A stretch of DNA of 64,000 nt, taken from Saccharothrix sp. ALI-22-I (GTDB lineage: Bacteria > Actinomycetota > Actinomycetes > Mycobacteriales > Pseudonocardiaceae). The notes beneath the pieces were generated by a model. It ran no database searches. It saw nothing but the letters and a program-made list of their open reading frames with translations, and was not told the origin of the DNA. Shown one piece after another: positions 8,387 through 16,142 of the stretch (position 1 is the stretch's first letter; each line of letters starts with the position of its first letter). Location: positions 61,191 through 125,190 of the forward strand of contig NZ_MTQP01000046.1 of the NCBI RefSeq assembly GCF_001984175.1, given 5' to 3'. The position numbers were made by a program, and so were the translations under genes.

Positions 8387-9563
8387 TGTGCCGCTCGAAA
8401 GGTCATCGTCGCTGGTAGAGCAGCGGGGCACCGGCTTGAGAGCACGCTCTGGTGATCGTGTCCCTGCTGTGCCAGGTGACCCGGAAGCTGCTGTCAGTCC
8501 CGTCGGTGTTGCCGCGCGGCGAGGTGGCGAAGGGCGCCGACTGCTCGTGCTGCGACACGAGAACGCGGTCGTTCGCCGGCAGCTCGCAGGCCCGGTCCGC
8601 TATGAGCCCGCGGACCGGTTCTGGTTCGCCGCCCTGTCCAGGCTGGTACATCGCTCACGGTGGCGGGAGGTCTTCCCGGTCACTCCCGGCACCCTGCTCG
8701 CCTGGCACCGCAGGTTCATCGCCGGGAAGTGGGACCACACCGAGCGTCGACGCACCGGACGTCCATCAACCCCAGCGGCGATCACGGCACTCGTGCTGCG
8801 GCTCGCCGACGAAAATCCACGGTGGGGGCATCTGCGGATCCAAGGAGAACTCGTCCGGCCCGGCCACCGAATCGCCGCCTCGACGGTCTGGCGGATTCTG
8901 CATGCCGCAGGCGTCGACCCGGCGCCACGCCGCTGCGGCCCGACCTGGCGGGAGTTCCTCACTGCCCAGGCCGAGGGGCATCATCGCGGCGGACTTCCTC
9001 CACCTCGACACCGCACTCGGCAAGCGCCTGTACGCGTCGGCCTTCCTCGAACACGGCACCAGGCGCCCGCACATCACCGACGTCACCACCCACCCGACCC
9101 GGGAATGGACAGCACAGCAGGCCAGGAACCTCGCCGCCGACCTCGAACACCGGATGGAGTCCCTGCGCTTCCTGCTGCGCGACCGCGACGACAAGTACGC
9201 CCAGGCCTTCGACGCCGTCTTCCAAGCCGACGACATGCGAGTGATCACGAGCGCACCGCGCACGCCCCGGATGAACGCCCATTGCGAACGGGTCGTCGGC
9301 AGCCTCCGACGCGAGGCCCTCGACCACGTCCTCATCATGGGAGAGGCCCACGCACGTCAGGTCCTCAAGACCTACGAGAGCCACTACAACCGGCACCGGT
9401 CCCACCAAGCCCGCGACCAGCTACCACCCGAGGTCCAAGAGGGGCCCACCGCAGCGCACGACCTCGAGACCCACAGACTCCTCCGCGCCCGGATCCCGGG
9501 CGGGCTCATCAACGAGTACAGACATGCCGCTTGACCAGCAGCGATGGCTTTTCGAGCGGCACA
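8387..9563 (+). mobile_element. Insertion sequence with integrase-core transposase, complete ends
   Basis: About 1.18 kb bounded by imperfect terminal inverted repeats: tgtgccgctcgaaaggtcat at 8387 and, reversed, tgtgccgctcgaaaagccat ending at 9563. They match over roughly 30 bp with a few mismatches. The element inserted just downstream of the terminator hairpin. No target duplication is evident. A second, internally deleted copy with the same ends lies at 55180-55976 in the same orientation. Confidence 0.8.
8452..9534 (+). pseudogene. Integrase-core (rve/DDE) transposase with two frameshifts
   Basis: The protein reads continuously only across two frame changes. The N-terminus (VTRKLLSVPSVLPRGEVAKG) is in one frame. 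It switches near 8541 to read LLVLRHENAVVRRQLAG and the helix-turn-helix region up to TWREFLTAQAEG. It switches back near 8975, at a GGGG run, to read IIAADFLHLDTALGKRLY. The DDE triad is present: Asp in AADFLHLD, Asp in FLLRDRDDKY, Glu in MNAHCERVVGSLRRE. The C-terminus ends GGLINEYRHAA. The type is common in actinobacteria as an 'integrase core domain' transposase. A one-base loss and a one-base gain disable it unless frameshifting occurs. Confidence 0.75.
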
Positions 9564-9629
9564 GGGTCTTGAGTTGGCGTTGAGGTGTCCATTGCGGCGA
9601 GGTCGTCGGCTACCTCATGTGGGCGAACG

Positions 9630-9677
9630 AGCATCGAGCTCATCCGGGCGCGTGTAGCGAGGGATGAGCTCGATGCT
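9630..9677 (-). terminator. Hairpin downstream of the left-arm operon
   Basis: Perfect 16-bp inverted repeat (agcatcgagctcatcc at 9630-9645, complement at 9662-9677) with a 16-base loop. A weaker outer pairing of gcgaacg (9623-9629) with cgttcgc (9689-9695) extends it. It sits about 130 bases past the stop of the 3,5-epimerase gene, the last gene of the long minus-strand operon, so it is likely its terminator. It could also belong to the edge of a mobile element. Confidence 0.5.
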
Positions 9678-9807
9678 GAGGTGCTTGTCGTTCGCCTGGA
9701 TGTACGTCGTTTTTCGTCGGGCGGAATTCCTGTCAGAGGAGAACCCCGGCCGGGTGTGGTGTTGGCTTGTTTTAGCGGCGAGTTTCAGGAGTTGTTCGGT
9801 GGAAGGG

Positions 9808-10404
9808 CTACTGGGTGTTCCGGACGAAGTCGAGGCAGGCCTGATAGTCGGGGAGAATGCCCATTTCCTCGGCTTTGCGGAGGCCGGGGGCGTTCTTGTC
9901 GCGGTCGGACAGGATGTGTTGGACGTCGGTGGGCCACGGGAGGTCCAGGTCTGGGTCGAGCGGGTTGATTCCGAACTCCGCCTCCGGGCGGTAGCGCTCG
10001 GAGCAGAGGTACACCAGAACGCTGTCCTCCTCCAGGGCCACGTAAGAGTGGCCGAGCCCTTCTGCCAGGTAGACGCCTGTCAGGTTCTCCTGGTTCAGGC
10101 TCATCGCCTCCCACTGGCCGAAGGTCGGAGAGCCGACCCGAATGTCGACGATCACGTCCACCACGGCCCCGCGCGGGCAGTAGACGTACTTCGCCTGGCC
10201 CGGTGGGACCTGGGCGTAGTGCACCCCTCGAATCGTGCCCTTGCGGGAAACGGCGTGGTTCGTCTGCCCCAGGCGCAATGAATGACCCGTGGCCTCTGTG
10301 AAGAATTTTTCATCGAACCACACGGAAAAAGTTCCACGAATGTCGGGGAACTGTGCCGGGGTAAATTCCCATGCGCCTTCGATGCTCAATTCGCGGATCT
10401 TCAT
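9808..10404 (-). CDS. dTDP-4-dehydro-6-deoxysugar 3,5-epimerase (RmlC family)
   Basis: 198-residue cupin epimerase of NDP-deoxysugar pathways, acting on the NDP-4-keto-6-deoxyhexose to invert C3 and/or C5. Family landmarks are visible: DIRGTFSVWF, QTNHAVSRKGTIRGVHYA (containing the catalytic His region), GAVVDVIVDIRVGSPTFG, YLAEGLGHSYVALEEDSVLVYLCS and a C-terminal DPDLDLPWP. The length is that of secondary-metabolism RmlC homologues. It is the last gene of the left arm, nine bases after the glycosyltransferase. With the 2,3-dehydratase, 3-ketoreductase and 4-ketoreductase upstream, it points to an L-configured 2,6-dideoxyhexose. Confidence 0.9.
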   Translation of the reverse strand: MKIRELSIEGAWEFTPAQFPDIRGTFSVWFDEKFFTEATGHSLRLGQTNHAVSRKGTIRGVHYAQVPPGQAKYVYCPRGAVVDVIVDIRVGSPTFGQWEAMSLNQENLTGVYLAEGLGHSYVALEEDSVLVYLCSERYRPEAEFGINPLDPDLDLPWPTDVQHILSDRDKNAPGLRKAEEMGILPDYQACLDFVRNTQ

Positions 10405-10413
10405 GTCGGCAAA

Positions 10414-11172
10414 TTACCACAGAGGTGTGTCGGCGGAGAGTCGCAACCCGGATTTCCGGACCGCGTCCAACCGCTGTTCGACAAGTGTTCGCCCGAGCTG
10501 CTCCTTGGCGCGCCACGAGTCAGTCAGATGTGTCTGGTTGGCATGGCGCCGGTAGTACCACGTCACCTGGTCGAGGCTGTACCCGTCGGCGACTTCCGCG
10601 AGGGCTACGAGCAGACCGACATCCTCCGAGCGTGGTGTCGCCACCCAGCCGCCCAACGCTCGCACGACGTCGATGCCGGCCATGAGACCGGCGCAGCAGA
10701 TCGACCAGACGCCGGAGGCGTCGTCGAGCACTCCGACCGTTCCTTTTGGGACAAGGCCGACCGGGATGCCGGCGCGATGCGGTTCTCGTGGCCCGCTTTC
10801 GTCGATCTCACCAGCTCGCGCGAACGCCCAGCGCACGGTCGGTTCCTTCGTGAAGACGGTGATCAGGTCGGTCAGCGCCCCCGGCAGCAGGACGTCGTCG
10901 TGGTCGAGCACCTGCACCAGGGCACCGGTTGCTCGGGTCAGTGCGATGTTGCGGGTCGCCGCGGTGCCGCAGGAGACGCCGTTGGCGGCGTACCGGACGA
11001 AGGGCAGGTCCGCGAGCGGTTCCGCGAGGGCGGGGTTCGGGCCGTCCTCTTGGACGAGCCATTCGAGGTCCCATCCTTCTGGAAGGCGTTGAGCGCGCAT
11101 GGAGTCCGCGGTCGCTGTCAGGTGTTGAGCCTGCGGTGCGTAGGCGGCGGTGATGACGGAGAGGCGTGGCAT
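10414..11172 (-). CDS. Family 2 glycosyltransferase (GT-A fold)
   Basis: 252 residues with the GT2 opening PRLSVITAAYAP, the N-terminal nucleotide-binding strand ending WLVQEDGP, a TRNIALTRATG helix and the metal-binding DHDD motif in VQVLDHDDVLLPGAL. The acceptor-side region includes GGWVATPRSEDVGLLVALAE, giving the usual ED pair. It transfers a sugar from a nucleotide donor with inversion. It sits between the 4-ketoreductase and the 3,5-epimerase, so it is the only candidate here for attaching the deoxysugar. GT1-type enzymes normally do this in antibiotic pathways, so a GT2 in this place is unusual. Confidence 0.85.
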   Translation of the reverse strand: MPRLSVITAAYAPQAQHLTATADSMRAQRLPEGWDLEWLVQEDGPNPALAEPLADLPFVRYAANGVSCGTAATRNIALTRATGALVQVLDHDDVLLPGALTDLITVFTKEPTVRWAFARAGEIDESGPREPHRAGIPVGLVPKGTVGVLDDASGVWSICCAGLMAGIDVVRALGGWVATPRSEDVGLLVALAEVADGYSLDQVTWYYRRHANQTHLTDSWRAKEQLGRTLVEQRLDAVRKSGLRLSADTPLW

Positions 11173-11205
11173 CGGGAGATCCTCTGGTCGTGTTCGTGTC
11201 GGGTT

Positions 11206-12048
11206 TCAGCCGGTCAGCCGCAGCGTCGCCGCCAGGTCGTCCTGCCACGGTGGCAGCTGTGGCAGACCGGTCGCGACCCACTTGTCGTTCGCCAGCACGC
11301 TGTACGCGGGCCTGGGCGCGAGTAGCCCGAGAGACTCCGTGGACACCGCGCGCAGGCGTGCGGGATCAGCGCCGATCTGCTCGAACACCGCGCTCGCCAG
11401 GCCGAACCAGGTGGTCGAGCCCGCACCGGTGCAGTGGTACACGCCACCAGGCGGGCGTGCGCGTGCCAAGGTCAGCAGAGCGTCCGCGAAGGATCGAGCC
11501 GAGGTCGGTGACGACGTCTGGTCGTCCACGACGGTGAGAAACTCCCGGCTCTGCTCGGCTTTGAGGATGCCGGTGACGAAGTTGCGGCCAAAGCCGCTGT
11601 ACAGCCACGAGGTTCGTACGACCAGTGCGTTCGAGTCGCGGTCCAGCACCGCTTGCTCGCCCAGCAGTTTCGACTTTCCGTAGGCGGACAACGGCGAGGT
11701 CGAGTCCTCTTCCGTGTACGGAGTCCGCGATCTTCCATCGAAGACGTAGTCGGCGGAGATGTGCACCAGTAGCGCGTTGTTCTGCGCACATGCGTCGGCC
11801 AGGTGGCCCGGCGCCACCGCGTTCACCGCTCGCGCCGCTGTGTCGTCCTTCTCCGCACTGTCGGCGTTCTTGTCGGCCGCGGCGTTGATGACCACGTCGG
11901 GGCGCAGCGAGCTGATGGCCTCACCGACCGCGACCGGATCCGTGATGTCGAGCTGGTCCCGGCTGAGCGCGTGGATCTCCTCGTCTCCCAGCGTCGCGAC
12001 GATCGCGCTGCCCAGCAGACCTCGAACTCCTGTCACAAGCCATTTCAT
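11206..12048 (-). CDS. dTDP-4-keto-6-deoxyhexose 4-ketoreductase (RmlD family)
   Basis: 280-residue short-chain reductase that reduces the C4 ketone of an NDP-4-keto-6-deoxyhexose with NAD(P)H. The N-terminal Rossmann motif is VTGVRGLLGSAIV, followed by VVINAAADKNADSAEKD. The catalytic pair is YGKSK, with the Ser/Thr-containing VHISADYVFDGRS upstream and VVRTSWLYSGFGRNFV after. Its ATG overlaps the stop of the FAD oxidoreductase gene as ATGA, so the two are translationally coupled. It is followed after 33 bases by the glycosyltransferase. Confidence 0.9.
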   Translation of the reverse strand: MKWLVTGVRGLLGSAIVATLGDEEIHALSRDQLDITDPVAVGEAISSLRPDVVINAAADKNADSAEKDDTAARAVNAVAPGHLADACAQNNALLVHISADYVFDGRSRTPYTEEDSTSPLSAYGKSKLLGEQAVLDRDSNALVVRTSWLYSGFGRNFVTGILKAEQSREFLTVVDDQTSSPTSARSFADALLTLARARPPGGVYHCTGAGSTTWFGLASAVFEQIGADPARLRAVSTESLGLLAPRPAYSVLANDKWVATGLPQLPPWQDDLAATLRLTG

Positions 12049-13448
12049 GATGTCTGTCCCCTTTCCGAGTTCGTCGGTGCGGCGAGCCGCACGGCTGCCG
12101 CGACCACCGAGCGGTTCGTCGTGGTCGTAGCTCTGTCACTGGTAGGGGACGGGCCCCGACGCGCCAACCAGCGGGAGACCTGGCGGACGAGATCTCCCGG
12201 CTCGCCGATGGTCTGGCCGTAGGCAATCGCCGCGGACGCGACGGCCGGGTCGTGCCGGGACGCTTCAGCCACCGCGTCGTACGGCTCGAACACGGGGTCG
12301 AACGGCTCGTCGCGACCCGTGCCCGCATGTCGAGCGAGGCGGGCGGACAGTGCTCTGTCGTAACGGGTCGACTCCTCGAACCACGGGAGCACCCCGTCGC
12401 GAAGCCGTGCCAGGTAACCGGCGGTTATCTCGGACACGGATCCAGCCCCCGTGAGCGCGTCCACGAGGTGAGCGACCTGGCGCAGCCCCAGCACGATCCC
12501 ACGAGCGAGAACGGGATTGGTCGAGACAGCCGCATCTCCGACAGCCACCAACCCGTCGATCCGTCCGGCGTTCTCCGCTAGGAGGGCACCGCGGGAATTG
12601 CCGACCCGTCGACTGGCGGACGGCCTCCCGGTCGGAACAGCCCTGGCGGCACGGAGGTAGTCGTCGACCGCGGGCAAAGAGCTTAGCAGAGCGATCATGC
12701 CCGGCCGAGTCATCACCGTGCGGAACAGCGGATCGTTCTCCGCCAGCACCGCAGTCGCGGAGACCATTCCGTGGTCCGCGCCGGTCGCGGCGCAATAGAC
12801 ATGGCCCTCGTCCGAGCGCACGCCGCGCAGCACGGGATCACCGGTGCTGCCGGTCGTGAACCAGGTCGTCACGTACTGGATTCCGCTCGGGCGGAACAAC
12901 TTGTCCGCGCCAATCGCGGGGTGGTCCTGCAGCCGTGACGCGTGCCCGGTGCAGTCCACCACCAGGTCGGCGTCGAGGTCGCCCGCCGGCGTGGCGACCC
13001 CGGCCACTCTGTCCGTCCCGCCCGGTCCGCGGGCCACCCGCAGGGACGTCACCCGCACGCCTCTGTGCCACTCGACGGTGGACCGCCGCACTACGCGGGC
13101 GAGGCACAGCTCCAGTGTCGTCCGCCGGGCTCGCAGAACCTCGTGTCGTGCCAAAGGAAACGTTACCGGCCCCGTCCACGGCAGCCACTCCGCACCGGCA
13201 CCGCGGAGTTCTGGTGCCGTGCCGGGCACCAGCCGCATCAACAGGTCGACCACTCCGACGGCGTAGGAGTGGACTTGACGGGCGTGGGGGACGCCGGGAC
13301 GGTGCCAGGTTCGCCACGCTGCCGTGACGTCCGCGGGCAGCTCCGCGCCGTCCCGTTCGACGAGCACGACCCGGTGCCCGGCGGCAGCGGCCGCGTAGGC
13401 GGATGCCAGCCCCACGATCCCGGAACCACACACCACGACGCGCAACAC
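12045..13448 (-). CDS. FAD-dependent oxidoreductase/monooxygenase
   Basis: 467 residues starting at GTG 13448. An N-terminal ADP-binding Rossmann motif (VVVCGSGIVGLASAYAAAAA, then VVLVERDG) and a second FAD contact, GLVAVGDAAVSTNPVLARGI at about residue 300, place it in the FAD-binding_3/halogenase-related superfamily. The WxWxIP motif of flavin halogenases was not found, so halogenation is not supported. Hydroxylation or dehydrogenation of the peptide/polyketide is more likely. The gene lies between the ubiquitin-like carrier and the 4-ketoreductase, seven bases after the former and overlapping the latter. The substrate is unknown. Confidence 0.75.
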   Translation of the reverse strand: MLRVVVCGSGIVGLASAYAAAAAGHRVVLVERDGAELPADVTAAWRTWHRPGVPHARQVHSYAVGVVDLLMRLVPGTAPELRGAGAEWLPWTGPVTFPLARHEVLRARRTTLELCLARVVRRSTVEWHRGVRVTSLRVARGPGGTDRVAGVATPAGDLDADLVVDCTGHASRLQDHPAIGADKLFRPSGIQYVTTWFTTGSTGDPVLRGVRSDEGHVYCAATGADHGMVSATAVLAENDPLFRTVMTRPGMIALLSSLPAVDDYLRAARAVPTGRPSASRRVGNSRGALLAENAGRIDGLVAVGDAAVSTNPVLARGIVLGLRQVAHLVDALTGAGSVSEITAGYLARLRDGVLPWFEESTRYDRALSARLARHAGTGRDEPFDPVFEPYDAVAEASRHDPAVASAAIAYGQTIGEPGDLVRQVSRWLARRGPSPTSDRATTTTNRSVVAAAVRLAAPTNSERGQTS

Positions 13449-13454
13449 GGGTCG

Positions 13455-13727
13455 TCAGCCGCCGGCCATCGGAGGAACGATGTCGACCGTGCTGCCCGGC
13501 GACACGTGGGTGTCGGCGAAGCTGGCGAACGGGACCATCTCGTCGTCGATGAACACCTTGAAATAGCTGTAGATCGCGCCGTTGGCATCAAGCACGCGGA
13601 ACTTGTTGTCCGGATAACGATGCGCGAAGTCGGTGATGATCCGCAGCAGTGTTCCCTCTTCGACGTCGAATCGCGCGCTTCCGCCGGTCTGGCGCTTCCA
13701 GGCGGGCGACACCCTCAACACAACCAT
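13455..13727 (-). CDS. MoaD/ThiS-like ubiquitin-fold protein ending in Gly-Gly
   Basis: 90 residues from ATG 13727, preceded by a GGGGAG ribosome binding site. The composition, a beta-grasp pattern (FDVEEGTLLRIITDFAH, YFKVFIDDEMV, HVSPGSTVDIVPPMAGG) and the terminal Gly-Gly match MoaD/ThiS sulfur carriers. These are C-terminally adenylated by an E1-like enzyme and loaded as a thiocarboxylate that donates sulfur. No E1-like partner, cysteine desulfurase or rhodanese is in the window, so activation would have to come from housekeeping enzymes. Its place between the A domain and the FAD oxidoreductase suggests a dedicated role, perhaps sulfur insertion into the product. A non-sulfur protein-tag role cannot be excluded. 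Confidence 0.75.
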   Translation of the reverse strand: MVVLRVSPAWKRQTGGSARFDVEEGTLLRIITDFAHRYPDNKFRVLDANGAIYSYFKVFIDDEMVPFASFADTHVSPGSTVDIVPPMAGG

Positions 13728-13750
13728 GCCCACTCCCCATCGTCGATCGG

Positions 13751-15280
13751 TCAGATACGTGAAGCCGAAGACCTCAGGCGCTCGGCTGCGGCGGCGCGGT
13801 CGACCTTCCCGCTCGCGGTGAGCGGAAGGGCGTCGGCGAAGCGCACCCTTGCGGGAACCAGGTGCGCGGGGAGCACGAGGCGCAACGCGTCGACCACGGC
13901 TGCTTCCGTCGTCGGGTTCTCGGTGCTCACCACTACCTGAGCCTCGACCGCCGCGGAGACGGCGTGTCCGTTCAGGCCGGTCACGACACACGTCACGACC
14001 CCAGGCAGGTCGAGAACCGCTGCCTCCACCTCGGCTGGCTCGACCCGGAAGCCCGCGATCTTCATCTGGTCGTCCGCGCGTCCGGAGAACCACAGCACGC
14101 CGTCCTCGTCGGCGTGGACGAGGTCACCGGTGCGGTACTCGGCGTCGTCGGTACCGGGTGCGGTGAACCGCTCCGCCGTCAGTTCGGGACGGTTGGCGTA
14201 GCCGACCGCGACCGCTGCCCCCGACACGTGCAGGTCTCCGCGGCTGCCGTGCGGCACTTCGCGGCCGTCGGCGTCCAGCACGCGCAACCGGACGTTGTCG
14301 ATGGCGAGTCCGATCGGTGGCAACGCGGGCCACTCCCACGGCCGCCGGTCGAGCCGATGACTGGTGACGACATGCGTCTCGGTCGGCCCGTACTGGTTGA
14401 CCAGGTCGCAGTCCGCCAGTCCGTCGAACAGCTGCCGCACGGCGTGACCGCATCGCAGTTGTTCGCCCGCGGAGACGACCTCGCGCAGACGGGCTTCGCG
14501 CAGGTCGTCGTTGTTCGTGAACGCGGCCAGCGTCTGCAGGGCGACCGAAGGCAGGAACAGCCGCTCGATCTCCGACCCAACCAGCATGTTCCACAGGCGT
14601 TCCGGGTCCTCGCGAACACCCTCCGGTGGCAAGACCAGGGTTCCGCCGGAGCACAGGGTGGCGAAGATCTCCTGGAAGGACACGTCGAACGTCAGCGGCG
14701 CGAACTGAAGGGTCCGCGCACGCTCGCCGCAGCGGGAATCGGCCACCTGCCAGCGGATCAGGTTGGCCAGCGAGCGGTGGTGGTGGACGACGCCTTTCGG
14801 TTCGCCCGTCGATCCGGACGTGAACAGCACGTAGCACGGGCTGTCCGCGCTCGACCTGTCCTGCTGCGCCGTCGGGACGGGCAACGCCGAGGTGTCGACC
14901 CAGTGGATTCCGCGTGCCCGAGCGGCTTCTCGCGCCCACTCACCGGTGCCGGCCACGGCGCGTGCGTCGGCGAGGTCCAGCACGAGCCGTGTGCGCGTGT
15001 CCGGGGATCGAGGATCCACCGGAAGGTAGGCGAGGCCCGCGGCCAGCGTGCCGAGCAGTGCCGCCACCACGTCGACCGATCGCGTGGCGGGCAGCGCCAC
15101 CACCGAGCCGGCTGGTACCCCGGCATCGGCCAACGCGGTCGAGACGGCGAGAGCCCGGTGCCACAGTTCGGCGTATGTCACGAGTTCGTTCTGGTCCTCG
15201 ACCGCGATCCGGAACGGATGTGCCCGCACTCTCGCGGCCACCACTCGGACCGCGGTCGTCGCCTCAGAGGTCGCGCGCAC
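13751..15280 (-). CDS. Free-standing NRPS adenylation domain
   Basis: 509-residue acyl-adenylate-forming enzyme without a carrier domain. Core motifs: A3 LFTSGSTGEPKGVVHHHRS, A4 FDVSFQEIF, A5 NQYGPTETHVV, A7 YRTGDLV, A8 FRVEPAEVEAAV and A10 LTASGKVDR with the catalytic Lys. It activates an amino or related acid and must load a carrier in trans, most simply a PCP of one of the two PCP-C proteins in the same operon. The pocket begins D-V-Q (from FDVSFQ); I do not assign a substrate. GTG 15280 overlaps the end of the SUMF1-like gene by 17 bases. The MoaD-like gene follows after 23 bases. Confidence 0.9.
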   Translation of the reverse strand: MRATSEATTAVRVVAARVRAHPFRIAVEDQNELVTYAELWHRALAVSTALADAGVPAGSVVALPATRSVDVVAALLGTLAAGLAYLPVDPRSPDTRTRLVLDLADARAVAGTGEWAREAARARGIHWVDTSALPVPTAQQDRSSADSPCYVLFTSGSTGEPKGVVHHHRSLANLIRWQVADSRCGERARTLQFAPLTFDVSFQEIFATLCSGGTLVLPPEGVREDPERLWNMLVGSEIERLFLPSVALQTLAAFTNNDDLREARLREVVSAGEQLRCGHAVRQLFDGLADCDLVNQYGPTETHVVTSHRLDRRPWEWPALPPIGLAIDNVRLRVLDADGREVPHGSRGDLHVSGAAVAVGYANRPELTAERFTAPGTDDAEYRTGDLVHADEDGVLWFSGRADDQMKIAGFRVEPAEVEAAVLDLPGVVTCVVTGLNGHAVSAAVEAQVVVSTENPTTEAAVVDALRLVLPAHLVPARVRFADALPLTASGKVDRAAAAERLRSSASRI

Positions 15281-16142
15281 AGCGGAAGCCCATCGCGAAG
15301 TTCGACCAGCCGTCCGGGTCTGCGTAGATCCGTTCGCTGCAGCGGAGCTGATAGCGGAAGTTCATCCAGGAGCCACCGCGTACCGCGCGGAACCGGCCGT
15401 TCGCCATCCGGTACATCGGATCGTAGTCCGCGGGGTCGCCGAACAACGCGCACAGCGAACTCGTCCACTCGTAGACATTGCCCGTCAGGTCCGAAACACC
15501 GAAGGTACTGTCACCACCGGGAAAGGCACCGACCGGTGTGGTCTGCGGCATCGGTCCTTCCTTTGCGCACACCTGGAGCCACCAGTCACGCCACGACGAC
15601 AGCTTCAGCAGGTGCGCACCGACGTGGTAGTCGGCGCAGTTGGCCCGGTCCGGCTCCCACTCGTCGCCCCACGGCCACAACCGGTACTCGACGCCACGCG
15701 CGGCGAGCTCCCACTCGGCCTCGGTCGGCAGTCGCAGGCCCGCCCACCTCGCGTACGCGGTCGCGTCGTTCCACGAGATGTGCACGACCGGGTGGTCCAG
15801 CCTGCCGTCGACGGTGGTGCCGGCACCTCCCGGCTGCCGCCAGTACGCGCCCCCCACCTGTTCCCAGTAGCGGTTCGTGTAGAGGACGCCCCAGCCGCGC
15901 GTCTCGGCGTCCGTCCGGTAACCCGTCTCGTCGGTGAACCGCTGGAACCTGCGCACCGTCACCGGGTACCGGTCGATGGCGAACGGCTTCACCTCCACCC
16001 GCACCTGCGGTCCCTCGTCGGCGAACCACTCCGTGTCGAACGCCTGCCCCTCCTCCTGAAGCCAGTCCAGCACCCACTGAGGGGACCCCATCAGGAACGT
16101 CCCGCCGGGAATCTCCCGCACCTCTTCGTCGGTGATCGTCAT
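15264..16142 (-). CDS. SUMF1/FGE-like (PvdO/EgtB superfamily) protein without the active-site cysteines
   Basis: 292 residues from ATG 16142, coupled by ATGA to the upstream PCP-C gene. The fold markers run from the N-terminus: IPGGTFLMGSP, FAIDRYPVTVRRFQRF, HPVVHISWNDATAYARWAG, LRLPTEAEWELAARG, WPWGDEW, DLTGNVYEWTSS, RAVRGGSW and GFRCARD. In formylglycine-generating enzymes GGS(W/Y) is followed by M-C and a second Cys that bind copper; here GGSWMNFRYQL has Asn261 in the first place and no matching second Cys. It is therefore unlikely to make formylglycine. Related SUMF1 proteins in NRPS loci oxidise peptide intermediates (PvdO in pyoverdine) and a similar role is possible. The EgtB DinB-like domain is absent. 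Confidence 0.85.
   Translation of the reverse strand: MTITDEEVREIPGGTFLMGSPQWVLDWLQEEGQAFDTEWFADEGPQVRVEVKPFAIDRYPVTVRRFQRFTDETGYRTDAETRGWGVLYTNRYWEQVGGAYWRQPGGAGTTVDGRLDHPVVHISWNDATAYARWAGLRLPTEAEWELAARGVEYRLWPWGDEWEPDRANCADYHVGAHLLKLSSWRDWWLQVCAKEGPMPQTTPVGAFPGGDSTFGVSDLTGNVYEWTSSLCALFGDPADYDPMYRMANGRFRAVRGGSWMNFRYQLRCSERIYADPDGWSNFAMGFRCARDL

Noticed and set aside
8388..8431. A reading frame with a start codon inside the IS terminal repeat as a separate small gene
   Set aside because: It is the inverted repeat read through; the transposase N-terminus aligns from about 8452 in another frame.
12045..13448. Flavin-dependent halogenase
   Set aside because: The fold is related but the WxWxIP motif was not found, so only an FAD-dependent oxidoreductase is supported.
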